Shown here one piece after another: positions 7,564 to 15,869 of a stretch of DNA of 64,000 bases. Source of the stretch: CBDAQV01 sp965199335 (GTDB taxonomy: Bacteria; Pseudomonadota; Alphaproteobacteria; CALMVH01); assembly GCA_965199335.1 (NCBI GenBank), contig CBDAQZ010000004.1:868001-932000 (forward strand), read 5' to 3'. The position numbers were made by a program, and so were the translations under genes. Numbering within the stretch: position 1 is the first letter of the stretch; the number at the start of each line of letters is the position of its first letter. Under the pieces are notes generated by a model. The model made no database searches. It saw nothing but the letters and a program-made list of their open reading frames with translations, and had not been told where the DNA came from.

Positions 7564-7785
7564 TTATTTATGCCGGAAGGTGATACGGCCCTTGGTCAGG
7601 TCGTAGGGCGTCATCTCGACATTGACGCGGTCGCCCGCCAGGACGCGGATGCGGTTCTTGCGCATGCGGCCCGAGGTGTGGGCCAGGATTTCGTGACCGT
7701 TGGCTTCGAGCTTGACCCGGAACATCGCGTTGGGCAGCAGTTCGACGACCGTGCCGCCAAATTCTATCAGATCTTCTTTTGCCAT
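7564..7785 (-). CDS. infA: Translation initiation factor IF-1
   Basis: 73 aa OB-fold protein, MAKEDLIEFGGTVVELLPNA to GRITFRHK, matching bacterial IF-1 throughout. It binds the 30S A site during initiation. It is the first gene of the infA-maf-RNase G-(secreted)-yacG group. An AT-rich stretch at 7786-7858 separates it from hisG and probably holds its promoter. Confidence 0.97.
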   Translation of the reverse strand: MAKEDLIEFGGTVVELLPNAMFRVKLEANGHEILAHTSGRMRKNRIRVLAGDRVNVEMTPYDLTKGRITFRHK

Positions 7786-7858
7786 TTATCCCGTGAAAAT
7801 AGGTTGAGTACGGCCTTATACGTAACACAGCGCCGCATTGACAGCAAAAAGCCGCTTT

Positions 7859-8521
7859 CTATGAATAACGGCCGGCCGGACCGTTATTGCTGGCGTCCTC
7901 GAAGCGCTTGATCCACTCGCCCAGCTCGACCGGGCGCGTTTTCAGCGCGGCGCGGTTGACGATCAGGCGCGAGGTGATGTCGGCGACATGCTCGATCTCC
8001 ACCAGCCCGTTCGCCCGCAGCGTCGCGCCGCTGGAAACCAGGTCGACGATGCGCTGCGACAGACCCAGCGAGGGGGCAAGCTCCATCGCGCCGTTCAGCT
8101 TGATGCATTCGGCCTGTACGCCGCGCCGCGCGAAATGCTGTCGCGTGATATTGGGATATTTGGTCGCCACCCGCACATGGCTCCAGCGTGCCGGATCGTC
8201 GCTCGCCACCATGTCGGCAGGCTCCGCCACCGACAGGCGGCATTTGCCGATGCCCAGATCCAGCGGCGCGTAGATCTCGGAATAATCGAATTCCAGCAGC
8301 ACGTCCTGCCCGGCGATCCCCAGCTCCGCCGCGCCGAAGGCGACGAAGGTCGGTACGTCGAAGGGACGCACCCGGATGATGTCCAGCCCAGGCACGCTGG
8401 TCGTGAAACGCAGGGCGCGGCTGTTCTCGTTGTCGAAATCCAGTTCGGGCTTGATGCCCGCCTTCAGCAGCAGCGGGCGCAGTTCGGACAATATGCGTCC
8501 GGTGGGAACGGCGATGATCAT
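7859..8521 (-). CDS. hisG: ATP phosphoribosyltransferase, short form
   Basis: 220 aa from ATG 8521 (MIIAVPTGRILSEL). Family signature near the middle: AELGIAGQDVLLE, then the PRPP-binding loop region EIVDLVSSGATLRANGL-like (RIVDLVSSGATLRANG). HisG catalyses the first step of histidine biosynthesis, ATP + PRPP to phosphoribosyl-ATP. The protein ends at about 220 residues, so it lacks the regulatory ACT-like domain. Short HisG needs HisZ as partner, which is not in this window. No other his gene is adjacent. Confidence 0.93.
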   Translation of the reverse strand: MIIAVPTGRILSELRPLLLKAGIKPELDFDNENSRALRFTTSVPGLDIIRVRPFDVPTFVAFGAAELGIAGQDVLLEFDYSEIYAPLDLGIGKCRLSVAEPADMVASDDPARWSHVRVATKYPNITRQHFARRGVQAECIKLNGAMELAPSLGLSQRIVDLVSSGATLRANGLVEIEHVADITSRLIVNRAALKTRPVELGEWIKRFEDASNNGPAGRYS

Positions 8522-8544
8522 TTTTGTGTCGGTGTTGTCTTGGA

Positions 8545-9480
8545 TCAGCGTCTGGGGTGTGCCTTGAACCATTCCCATATGAAACCGGTTCCGTCCAGCG
8601 CGTCGGCGGCGGGGCCCAGCGAGGACAATTCGTCGTCCACGCCATCGGGCCAGTGATGGCCTTGGCCCGGCACCACCAGGTAATCGACGGTCGCATCGCC
8701 GTTGCAGCCGGTCCATCTGGCGTCGGTCACGCCTTTGGGCAGCGGGTTGGCCGTGGGGCCCGTCTTGCACGCCAGCGCCTGGACCCAGCCTGTCGCGTCG
8801 GCGGTGGTCGCGGGCCGGCGCTCGAAGGCATGCGACCAGACATTGAGGCCGGGGCCGCCCGAAATCGGATCGGCGGGATCGCTGGCGCCATAGATCATCA
8901 GCACCGGCAACGGTCGGTCGGGCGTGCCCTTGCCCCAGAGATGGCCCGATACCGGCGCGACCGCGGCGAGGCGGTCGGACAGCATCATGCCCAGATGGTG
9001 CGCCATCGAGCCGCCATTGCCGAAGCCGGTGGCGTAGACGCGCAAGGGATCGATGTGCACGCGGTGCGAAAGGTCGTCCAGGGCGGCACGGGCAAAGGCG
9101 ACATCGTCCAGGTCGCCGCGCCTGGCGTTGCCGCGTCCGGAGCCGTCGCTCCAGAAGCCGGGATTGGTCTGGAACATTTCAGGCTTCAGGGGGTCGACCG
9201 GCAGCGGATCGAGACCGAGGACGACAAAACCCTCCCGCCGCGCCAGCGAGGCCCAGCGGTAACGATCGAGCGCCGTCGCGCCGTCCTCCCCCGAATCCGG
9301 CAGCACGATCACCACGGGCAGCGGCGCCTGCGTGCCGGCAGGCGTCACGTAGGTGTACGACCGCTCATACTCGTCCACGGTCAGGGAAACCGTTTTCGTC
9401 TCGGCCTTGGCCGTGGTCGCGGCGCATAGCAGCACGAACAGGAATGCGGCCGCTATCTTCACGTCGTTTCTGGATGTCAT
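8545..9480 (-). CDS. Secreted alpha/beta-hydrolase (PHB depolymerase/LpqC-like), nucleophile Ser replaced by Gly
   Basis: 311 aa with a signal peptide (about residues 8-26, ending AKA). The alpha/beta-hydrolase fold is visible as VVIVLPDSGED (oxyanion side), the elbow region VYATGFGNGGSMAHHLG at 148-164, VLMIYGASDPADP (acid) and GQGHHWPDG (His). In esterases of this family the elbow reads GFSNGG or GLSAGG with Ser as nucleophile; here codon 154 is GGC (Gly). The protein may be catalytically dead, binding-only, or use another residue. The start ATG at 9480 overlaps the stop of the binding-protein gene (ATGA), suggesting a joint function with the periplasmic binding protein. Confidence 0.8.
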   Translation of the reverse strand: MTSRNDVKIAAAFLFVLLCAATTAKAETKTVSLTVDEYERSYTYVTPAGTQAPLPVVIVLPDSGEDGATALDRYRWASLARREGFVVLGLDPLPVDPLKPEMFQTNPGFWSDGSGRGNARRGDLDDVAFARAALDDLSHRVHIDPLRVYATGFGNGGSMAHHLGMMLSDRLAAVAPVSGHLWGKGTPDRPLPVLMIYGASDPADPISGGPGLNVWSHAFERRPATTADATGWVQALACKTGPTANPLPKGVTDARWTGCNGDATVDYLVVPGQGHHWPDGVDDELSSLGPAADALDGTGFIWEWFKAHPRR

Positions 9481-10598
9481 TTCTGGTCCGGCAGCATGGC
9501 GTAGCTGCCGTTGCGCCATTCATAGACGACATAGCCCGGGGCCTGCACGTCGCCCTTGGCGTCGAAGGATACGGGCCCCAGCACGGTGTCCAGCCTGCCG
9601 CCATGCAGCGCCGCCTCGACCTTGGCGCTGTCGGTCGTGCCCGCCGCCTTCGCCGCGGCAGCCCAGGCCTGGAACGCGCCATAGGTGTAGAGCGTATAGC
9701 CTTCGGGCTCGGATCCCTGCTTTTCGAACCGTGCGACCAGGTCCTTGTTGGCCGGGTTCTTCGCGGGGTCGGGTGGAAAGGTAAACAGCGTGCCGTTGCC
9801 CGCATCGCCGGTGATCGACCAGAAATCGCGCGTCGCCAACCCGTCGCCGCTCATCAGGATCGTCGTCATGCCCTGGCTGCGCATCTGGCGCGCCAGCAGC
9901 CCGGCCTCGTTCTGCAGCCCACCGTAATACAGGACCTCGATCCCAGCCTGCTTCAGCTTGGTCACCAGGCTGGAATAATCCTTTTCACCGGGATTGATCT
10001 TGTCGTTCAGCGTTTCCTTCACCCCGGCGGCGTTCAGCGTCTTGCGCACCACGTCGGCGATGCCCTGGCCATAGGCCTGCTTGTCGTCGACAATGGCGAT
10101 CTTCCTGTCCTTGAACCGGTGTACGATGAAGGCGCCGGCGGTGCCGCCCTGCTGGTCGTCGCGGCCGCAGATGCGGAAGATGTTCTTCTTGCCCGCCTCG
10201 GTCAGGGCGGGATTGGTGGAAGCCGGTGTGATCGCGATGATGTTTTCGTCGGCGTAAACGTCGGAGGCCGGAATGGCGCTGCCGGAGCAGAAGGGCCCGA
10301 TCACCGCCGCGACATGCTTGGCCACCAGATCCCCCGCGACGGCGACCGCCTGCTTGGGGTCGCACTGGTCGTCGCCCCGGATGATGGCCAAAGGCTGCCC
10401 CAGCACGCCGCCCGCCGCATTGATGTCGGCGACCGCCATTTCCGCGCCGCGCCGCATCTGCTCCCCGAACGAGGCTTCAGGTCCGGTGAAAGGTCCGGCC
10501 AGGCCGATGGGCGTATCGGCACGGGCCGTGCCGGTAATGGCCGAAGTGAAAAGCGCGGTAAAAAAAATGAAACGCGAAGCGTAGTGCGTGGATATCAT
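9477..10598 (-). CDS. Periplasmic substrate-binding protein, branched-chain amino acid ABC type
   Basis: 373 aa from ATG 10598; a signal peptide covers about 27 residues ending TARA. The mature part starts DTPIGLAGPFTGPEA and shows the type I periplasmic binding fold of the LivJ class (Peripla_BP_6): EMAVADINAAGGV, DDQCDPKQAVAVA, VIGPFCSGSAIPASDVY, ITPASTNPALTE, DYSSLVTKLKQAGIEVLYYGG. It should bind an amino acid or related amide in the periplasm. No permease or ATPase genes follow. The only coupled gene is the hydrolase-like protein downstream, so the transporter partners are elsewhere or the protein works in sensing. Confidence 0.9.
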   Translation of the reverse strand: MISTHYASRFIFFTALFTSAITGTARADTPIGLAGPFTGPEASFGEQMRRGAEMAVADINAAGGVLGQPLAIIRGDDQCDPKQAVAVAGDLVAKHVAAVIGPFCSGSAIPASDVYADENIIAITPASTNPALTEAGKKNIFRICGRDDQQGGTAGAFIVHRFKDRKIAIVDDKQAYGQGIADVVRKTLNAAGVKETLNDKINPGEKDYSSLVTKLKQAGIEVLYYGGLQNEAGLLARQMRSQGMTTILMSGDGLATRDFWSITGDAGNGTLFTFPPDPAKNPANKDLVARFEKQGSEPEGYTLYTYGAFQAWAAAAKAAGTTDSAKVEAALHGGRLDTVLGPVSFDAKGDVQAPGYVVYEWRNGSYAMLPDQK

Positions 10599-10770
10599 GG
10601 CCGCGAAACTAAACCTGGGCATCGATTCTGCAAACAAGAATATGAGATTCCGCGTTTATTTACCTCTCGTACGGGTATGGTTAATATTTACCTGCCACAT
10701 TATCGCCATTGAACAGTTGCCTTGGCCTGTGTTACAGCCCGGCAACGAAAACGACCATGGATGGGGGTTT

Positions 10771-11301
10771 ATGGTATTTTCAGCACGGGGCCGCTTGCGG
10801 CTTCTACTGATCGCCGCGCTTGTGTTTGCTACGATTTCAAGCCCGGCTTCTGCACTCAACTGCGTCGAATACGCCCGCAAGGTGTCCGGTATGGATATCT
10901 CCGGCGACGGCTGGCAGTGGTGGGCCAACGCCGAGGGACTGTACGAGCGCGGTCACGAGCCGAAGGAAAACGCGATCATGGTCTTCGGCCGCACGCCGTC
11001 GATGGATCACGGCCATGTCGCGATTGTCTCGCGCATCCTCAATTCCCGCCTGATCACGGTCAATCACGCCAACTGGGCGCACTTACGTTCGCTGAAAGGT
11101 CACGTCAACACCGGTGTCATGGTGCAGGACGTTTCCGACAAGAACGACTGGTCGGAAGTGCGCGTGATGGATGAAAGCAGCCAGAGCTACGGCCGCGAGA
11201 ACCGCATCCTGGGCTTCGTCTACAACAAGCCGGGCAAGGGCTCGGTCGTCGCCGAGAACGGCGACTCGGACTCCAAGATCAAAGATATCGACAACGAATA
11301 G
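10771..11301 (+). CDS. Secreted CHAP-domain protein (putative peptidoglycan amidase/endopeptidase)
   Basis: 176 aa from ATG 10771, preceded by a GGATGGGGG ribosome-binding-like stretch; the frame is open upstream but lacks such a site. A signal peptide ends around residue 28 (SPASA). The NlpC/P60-like CHAP core has Cys31 in LNCVEYAR, His82 in MDHGHVAIV and Asn98/His99 in ITVNHANW, giving a plausible Cys-His-Asn triad. CHAP enzymes cleave amide bonds in peptidoglycan or glutathionylspermidine. The tail from about 140 is charged and low-complexity. It is divergent from the binding protein; 10599-10770 is the shared promoter region. Confidence 0.85.
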   Translation: MVFSARGRLRLLLIAALVFATISSPASALNCVEYARKVSGMDISGDGWQWWANAEGLYERGHEPKENAIMVFGRTPSMDHGHVAIVSRILNSRLITVNHANWAHLRSLKGHVNTGVMVQDVSDKNDWSEVRVMDESSQSYGRENRILGFVYNKPGKGSVVAENGDSDSKIKDIDNE

Positions 11302-11322
11302 GCGGCATGCTCCGGTAGGGGC

Positions 11323-13119
11323 ATGACTCCGTCACTCATCCGCCGCCTGCCCGAAACGCTGGTCAACCGCATCGCCGCGGGCGAGGTGATCGAGCGCCCG
11401 GCCGCGGCCGTCAAGGAATTGCTGGAAAATGCGATCGATGCCGGGGCCACGCGGATCGAAATCGCCATCGAGGACGGCGGCCAGCGCCTGATCGCCGTCA
11501 CCGACGATGGGCGTGGCATGAGCGCCTTCGACCTTGAACTGGCGGTCGAACGCCACGCCACGTCGAAGCTGCCGGACGGCAACCTCGAAACCATTACAAC
11601 CTTGGGCTTTCGCGGCGAGGCGCTGCCGTCGATCGGTTCAGTCGCACGGCTGACCCTCACCAGCCGCGCCGCCGGGGCAGGCGAGGCCTGGACGCTGGAG
11701 GTCGACGCCGGGCGCAAGCTGCCGGTCAGGCCGGCGTCCATCGCCAGGGGCACGCGGGTCGAGGTCTGCGACCTGTTCCAGGCGACGCCCGCGCGGCTCA
11801 AGTTCCTCAAGCAACCGCGCACCGAGGCCGGCCACGTGCGCGAGGCGGTGGAGCGGCTGGCGGCGGCGCATCCGCAGATCGGCTTCACCTTGGTCGACGA
11901 CGGGCGCACCGCGCTGGCGCTGCCGGCCGAAACCGGCGACCTGCTGGAGGTCCGGCTACCGCGCATCGCCGCCATCTTCGGCCGCGACTTCCTGGAAAAC
12001 GCGGTGCCGGCCCATGCCGAGCGTGGCGAGATCAGGCTGGACGGCTATGCCGGCCTGCCGACGCTGCATCGCCCGACGGCGGCGTGGCAATGGCTCTATG
12101 TCAACGGCCGCCCGGTGCGCGACCGCCTGCTTTTGGGCGCGGTGCGCGCCGGCTACGGCGACCTGCTGATGCAGGGCCGCCACCCGATGCTGGCGCTGTT
12201 CCTGGAGGTTCCCCCCGATATCGTCGATGTAAACGTCCATCCCGCCAAGGCCGAGGTCCGGTTCCGCGATGCCCAGTCGGTGCGCGGCCTGATCGTCGGC
12301 GCGCTGAAAGCCGCGTTCGGCGCGGCCGCCGGCATCTCCGGCACGCGCACCTCGTCCAGCCTGGCGGGACAGACGATGGCCGCCTTCCGCACCAATGTGC
12401 TGCCCTTCGGCACGCGCCCCTCATCCTTTCCCGCGGGATTCGGCGAACAACCGCAGGCGGGCTTTGCCGGCGAGATGGCCCCGGCGGCGGTCGCCTATGC
12501 CGCGGCGTTCGAAGCCGAGCACGAGGATCAGGTATCCTATCCGCTGGGCGCGGCGCGGGCGCAGCTGCATGAAACCTATGTCGTGGCGCAGACCGAAACC
12601 GGCATCGTACTGATCGACCAGCACGCCGCCCACGAGCGCCTGGTCTACGAAAGGATGAAGGCGGCGGTGGCGGCGGGCGGCATTCCCAGCCAGGGCCTGC
12701 TGATTCCCGAGATCGTCGAGCTGGACGAGCGCGCCGCCGATGCCCTGGCGCCGCTGGCGGAGGAACTGCGCACGCTCGGCCTCGACCTCGAACGCTTCGG
12801 TCCCGGCGCGGTCGCGGTGCGCGGCGTGCCCGCGCCGCTGGCTGGCGGCGATGTCCGCGCGCTGGTGCGCGACCTGGCGGACGAGGTGCTGGAACACGGC
12901 AGCGCCGCGCTGCTCAAGGGCAGGCTGGACGCGGTGCTGGGCACGCTGGCCTGCCACGGCTCGGTGCGGGCCGGGCGGCGGCTGGGCATAGCGGAGATGA
13001 ACGCGCTGCTGCGCCAGATGGAGGCGACGCCCCATTCCGGCCAATGCAACCATGGCCGCCCGACCTATATCGAGCTGGGGCTCGCCGACATCGAAAAACT
13101 TTTCTCCCGCCGCGTCTGA
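11323..13119 (+). CDS. mutL: DNA mismatch repair protein MutL
   Basis: 598 aa, the expected length. GHKL ATPase N terminus: LLENAIDAGA (Mg-Asn), DDGRGM, TLGFRGEALPSI and the Lys-containing TPARLKFLK. The C-terminal endonuclease signature DQHA(x)2E(x)4E is intact at 432-443, with a companion CNHGRPT near the end. This MutL should therefore nick DNA itself, as in bacteria lacking MutH. It works with MutS at mismatches. The gene follows the CHAP gene by 21 bases. Confidence 0.96.
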   Translation: MTPSLIRRLPETLVNRIAAGEVIERPAAAVKELLENAIDAGATRIEIAIEDGGQRLIAVTDDGRGMSAFDLELAVERHATSKLPDGNLETITTLGFRGEALPSIGSVARLTLTSRAAGAGEAWTLEVDAGRKLPVRPASIARGTRVEVCDLFQATPARLKFLKQPRTEAGHVREAVERLAAAHPQIGFTLVDDGRTALALPAETGDLLEVRLPRIAAIFGRDFLENAVPAHAERGEIRLDGYAGLPTLHRPTAAWQWLYVNGRPVRDRLLLGAVRAGYGDLLMQGRHPMLALFLEVPPDIVDVNVHPAKAEVRFRDAQSVRGLIVGALKAAFGAAAGISGTRTSSSLAGQTMAAFRTNVLPFGTRPSSFPAGFGEQPQAGFAGEMAPAAVAYAAAFEAEHEDQVSYPLGAARAQLHETYVVAQTETGIVLIDQHAAHERLVYERMKAAVAAGGIPSQGLLIPEIVELDERAADALAPLAEELRTLGLDLERFGPGAVAVRGVPAPLAGGDVRALVRDLADEVLEHGSAALLKGRLDAVLGTLACHGSVRAGRRLGIAEMNALLRQMEATPHSGQCNHGRPTYIELGLADIEKLFSRRV

Positions 13120-13213
13120 TAAAGCAGTCGATTAACCGGATATTTCACATCCGATAACCGTCTATAAACCGTCGTTCTGTTATACCGGTCCCGGGTTTGC
13201 AGGGGAGGCCGGA

Positions 13214-13453
13214 ATGGAACTGATCGTCACACCGGAAATCGAGGATCTGATTGCGCGCAAGATGGCCACGGGCCGCTACGTGAATGCCGAACAGATCGTT
13301 TTCGAAGCCTTGAAAAGCACCGCCTTGGCCGACGAGCAGCGCACCGCCGCTCTCGATGCCCTGAAACACATGATCGACGACGGCAGCAGCGAAAGCATGG
13401 CGGCGCGCGACTGGCTGCGCCGCAGCCACGACGATTTTCGCGGCAGGGTCTAG
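13214..13453 (+). CDS. ParD/CopG-like ribbon-helix-helix protein, orphan
   Basis: 79 aa beginning MELIVTPEIEDLIARKMATGRYVNAEQIVFEAL, the N-terminal ribbon-helix-helix pattern of ParD antitoxins (beta strand, then the G-R-Y-x-N/S-x-x-E turn), plus an acidic C-terminal helix. ParD antitoxins bind their own operator and neutralise a ParE toxin. No ParE/RelE-like gene follows: the next gene is convergent, with only one base between the two stop codons. It is an orphan antitoxin or a stand-alone regulator. It has an AGGGGAGG ribosome-binding site. Confidence 0.7.
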   Translation: MELIVTPEIEDLIARKMATGRYVNAEQIVFEALKSTALADEQRTAALDALKHMIDDGSSESMAARDWLRRSHDDFRGRV

Positions 13454-13454
13454 G

Positions 13455-13757
13455 CTAGTCCTCCCAGCGCCGGTAGATCGGCGCCCAGCCCTCCTCGACG
13501 CTCAGCGGTTCGGGCGCATCGATCCGCATGGCCTCGCTGTCCAGCTTCAATTCCAGGAAATCGCCGGTCAGCGCCTTTTCGCCGATCCGCGCCGCGCTCT
13601 GACGGTCCGCCGGGGCAATCTCGCCATCGAAAACGACACGTAGCTGGAATTTGCCGCCATGAACGCGTGCGGTCACCATGCGCATGGTGTGCGTGACCTC
13701 GCCCCAAAGGGCGCGGTTGACCGAAAGCACCAGCGAGGACCGATTAAAATTCGCCAC
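13455..13757 (-). CDS. Small protein of unknown function, GTG start
   Basis: 100 aa. I chose GTG 13757 because AAGGAAAAATTA places a good Shine-Dalgarno sequence six bases before it; the frame stays open upstream without a better start. The product starts VANFNRSSLVLSVNRALWGEV and ends in an acidic, Trp-rich tail (EEGWAPIYRRWED). There is no signal peptide, membrane segment or recognised domain. The size and acidic C terminus recall immunity or inhibitor proteins, but nothing adjacent supports that. It converges on the ParD-like gene. Confidence 0.55.
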   Translation of the reverse strand: MANFNRSSLVLSVNRALWGEVTHTMRMVTARVHGGKFQLRVVFDGEIAPADRQSAARIGEKALTGDFLELKLDSEAMRIDAPEPLSVEEGWAPIYRRWED

Positions 13758-14011
13758 TAATTTTTCCTTATCGAAACAGCGTTGCCGCCATCTTGAACAA
13801 CGCCGCATGATCTCCACATTAACAACGTAGGAATAGAGCAAGCGGTTTACCGAAATAGGCCCGGAACTTGCATAGACCATGTAGGGGAGGAGATGCCGCA
13901 AAACATATTTGCCGCACCGAATTCGAAAAATAGCGAGGCGAGGGAGCAATCCGGCGCCATTAACTGTTGAAACATTGAACACCGGTGCATCGCGCATCGA
14001 GGAGGCCAAGG
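13758..14011. other. AT-richer divergent intergenic region
   Basis: 254 bases between the divergent GTG-start gene and the DUF1150 gene, noticeably richer in A and T than the flanks. It must hold both promoters. I see no RNA gene, repeat or strong inverted repeat in it. Confidence 0.5.
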
Positions 14012-14245
14012 ATGATCGCAAGCAACAACACCATCTTCGTCACGGCTTTGAAGCAGCTTTCGCCCCAGGACTGGGCCGATTTCGGCGTCAACGACCTGGC
14101 CTATCTGAAGCAGGTCAAGGTAGAGGGCGAGCCCCGCTATGCGATCCATGCCGCCAACGGCACCCCGCTGGCCGTGATGGACACCCGTGCCACCGCCCAG
14201 GCGGCGATCCTGCAGAACGAGCTCGAGGCGGTCAGCGTCCACTAG
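14012..14245 (+). CDS. DUF1150 family protein
   Basis: 77 aa from ATG 14012, with GAGGAGG eight bases upstream. The sequence follows the DUF1150 pattern: LSPQDWADFGVNDLAYLKQV, then YAIHAANGTPLAVMDTRATA and a terminal EAVSVH. The family is small, cytosolic and nearly restricted to alphaproteobacteria, often near heat-shock or tRNA genes; its function is unknown. It stands alone ahead of tRNA-Gln. Confidence 0.85.
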   Translation: MIASNNTIFVTALKQLSPQDWADFGVNDLAYLKQVKVEGEPRYAIHAANGTPLAVMDTRATAQAAILQNELEAVSVH

Positions 14246-14329
14246 TCTGGTGCCCTACATGCGTCATGCCCCTTGGCGCGCGTCCGCGATGGTGCTATCT
14301 CACGCACCGTAAGGCCGCAATCCTGCTGT

Positions 14330-14403
14330 TGGGGGATCGTCTAGCGGTAGGACAACAGACTCTGACTCTGTTTACCGTGGTTCGAATCCACGTCCCCCAA
14401 CCA
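14330..14403 (+). tRNA. tRNA-Gln (CUG)
   Basis: 74 bases including an encoded CCA. The acceptor TGGGGGA pairs with TCCCCCA, the D arm is TCGTCTAGCGGTAGGA, the anticodon stem ACAGA/TCTGT holds loop CTCTGAC with anticodon CTG, and the T loop TTCGAAT is closed by CGTGG/CCACG. The U1-A72 end is typical of glutamine tRNA. Confidence 0.96.
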
Positions 14404-14452
14404 TTCTCGCTTCTTTTCCGGACATTTTGCTTGCCTGCCACGTGATTTTAAA

Positions 14453-14468
14453 ATAGTTTACAAACTAT
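14453..14468. promoter_or_regulatory. Perfect AT-rich palindrome ahead of orphan gene
   Basis: ATAGTTT-AC-AAACTAT, two seven-base arms with a two-base centre, 24 bases before the ATG at 14492. Size and position fit an operator overlapping the promoter of that gene, or the end of the tRNA-Gln transcript. There is no T run after it, so an intrinsic terminator is less likely. Confidence 0.45.
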
Positions 14469-14491
14469 AAATTTCACGGATGGGGGCGCAT

Positions 14492-15133
14492 ATGGCCAAA
14501 CAACATTCTTCCAGCACGATTCTCGAAGGCTACCACGATCTGAACGAGGATCGCGCGCGGCGCATGGAGGATTTGTTGGCCGGCAAGCACGATGTTCCGG
14601 CGTTGTTGCGCGAGGCGCAATCGATCATACGCGAAGGAAGCAACAGCATAACTCCGCTGCTCGGCGCGATCGGCAGCCAGCGTCGTCCCGCCGACCGCCA
14701 GCCCTATATCGCCGCCGTGGCCGAAACGCAGTCGGCAACTCTTGCACTGATAGAGACCCTGGCGCCGGTACTGGAACAGACAGCGGTTTCGGCGCCTAAT
14801 GAAACGGTGCATGCAATCGAGATGATCATGTCCAGCTCGTTGGGCTTGAAGCGTTACAAGAACGCCGATTTCGAGCCGAAGCTCGATGAAGCTCAGGCGA
14901 ACCTGGGCAGGATCGGGGCCGATGCGCTCATGAATGTCAACGCGTGGACCCGTGAAGAAAGCTGGCTTCGTTCGGCACGGCATCTGGTCCCCTACGCCGC
15001 GCCGCAAACCCGGCATGACCTCTTTGCGCGCAGTCAGGAGATAAACAACGACACGCCTGCAGTAAGAAGCCTGCAGCACGATCTGCGGTCGTTGCGCCGC
15101 TCGGCGAGTTTCACCGAGACGCCGGCGGTCTGA
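14492..15133 (+). CDS. Orphan soluble protein of unknown function
   Basis: 213 aa from ATG 14492, preceded by GGATGGGGG; an ATG four codons upstream lacks spacing for that site. Predicted largely helical: MEDLLAGKHDVPALLREAQSI, ALIETLAPVLEQTA, and an Arg-rich helical end LRSLRRSASFTET. No signal peptide, Cys motif or membrane segment. I recognise no family. It is monocistronic, with its own palindrome-bearing promoter region. Confidence 0.6.
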   Translation: MAKQHSSSTILEGYHDLNEDRARRMEDLLAGKHDVPALLREAQSIIREGSNSITPLLGAIGSQRRPADRQPYIAAVAETQSATLALIETLAPVLEQTAVSAPNETVHAIEMIMSSSLGLKRYKNADFEPKLDEAQANLGRIGADALMNVNAWTREESWLRSARHLVPYAAPQTRHDLFARSQEINNDTPAVRSLQHDLRSLRRSASFTETPAV

Positions 15134-15247
15134 TAACCAATTAACTGCTGTGAGAACGCTTAAGCAGCCAGCAGAGGCGGTAGCCCACGGCAAATCTCTA
15201 AGACGGTAATTCATTCTTCACGTCGGGACATGTTATAGTCCCGGCCC

Positions 15248-15802
15248 ATGAACGACCCGCAAACCGATCATCCGTTTCCCCTGCCCGCAGATGAAATGCT
15301 GCGGCTTGCGGCGCTGCAAAGCTGCCGCGTCCTCGACATGCCGCAGCAGAAAAGCCTGCGCGGCCTGACCGAGCTGGCCAGCACCGTGTTCAACGTGCCC
15401 GTGTCCCTGATCTCGGTCATCGACACCGACCGCCAGGTCATGCTGGCGATCGAGGGGGCAGACGTTGCCCAGATGCCGCGCAGCACATCGTTCTGCACCT
15501 ATGCGCTGCTCAACGACGACATATTGTTCGTGCCCGATGCCAGCGCCGATATCCGCTTCGCCGACAACCCGCTGGTGGCCAATGCGCCGCATCTTCGCTT
15601 CTATGCCGGCGCGCCTCTTCTGGACCCGAGCGGTTACAAGATTGGCACGTTCTGCATCCTCGATCACGTGCCGCGCGCCGACCTGACGACGCGCGAACGC
15701 CGCATGCTGAGGGGGTTCGCGGACATCGCCGCCGAAATCATCTCCACCCAGACCGAGACGTTGCGGTTCTGGGCCGCGCAACAGGCTCCGACCCGGGGAT
15801 AA
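15248..15802 (+). CDS. GAF-domain protein
   Basis: 184 aa, one GAF domain over about residues 25-170. The pattern L..LA...F..P.SLISVID..RQ, then PRSTSFCTYALLNDD, then VPDA..D.RFADNPLV and LRFYAGAPL..P.GYKIGTFCILD is that of the free-standing GAF sensors usually fused to GGDEF or kinase domains. Here no output domain is attached. The ligand is unknown; the conserved Cys in SFCTYAL and TFCILD could serve redox sensing, which is inference. Single gene. Confidence 0.85.
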   Translation: MNDPQTDHPFPLPADEMLRLAALQSCRVLDMPQQKSLRGLTELASTVFNVPVSLISVIDTDRQVMLAIEGADVAQMPRSTSFCTYALLNDDILFVPDASADIRFADNPLVANAPHLRFYAGAPLLDPSGYKIGTFCILDHVPRADLTTRERRMLRGFADIAAEIISTQTETLRFWAAQQAPTRG

Positions 15803-15810
15803 TGCGACTA

Positions 15811-15825
15811 TTTACTTTCTGTAAA
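15811..15825. promoter_or_regulatory. Short inverted repeat before orphan gene
   Basis: TTTAC-TTTCT-GTAAA, five-base arms, in an AT-rich patch between the GAF gene stop (15802) and the next start (15870). It could be an operator or a weak terminator stem. The core GTAAA/TTTAC recalls the palindrome at 14453. Confidence 0.3.
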
Positions 15826-15869
15826 CTTTTGGGTATCGTCACCGGATAGTCCCAAATGGTTTGATGCCC

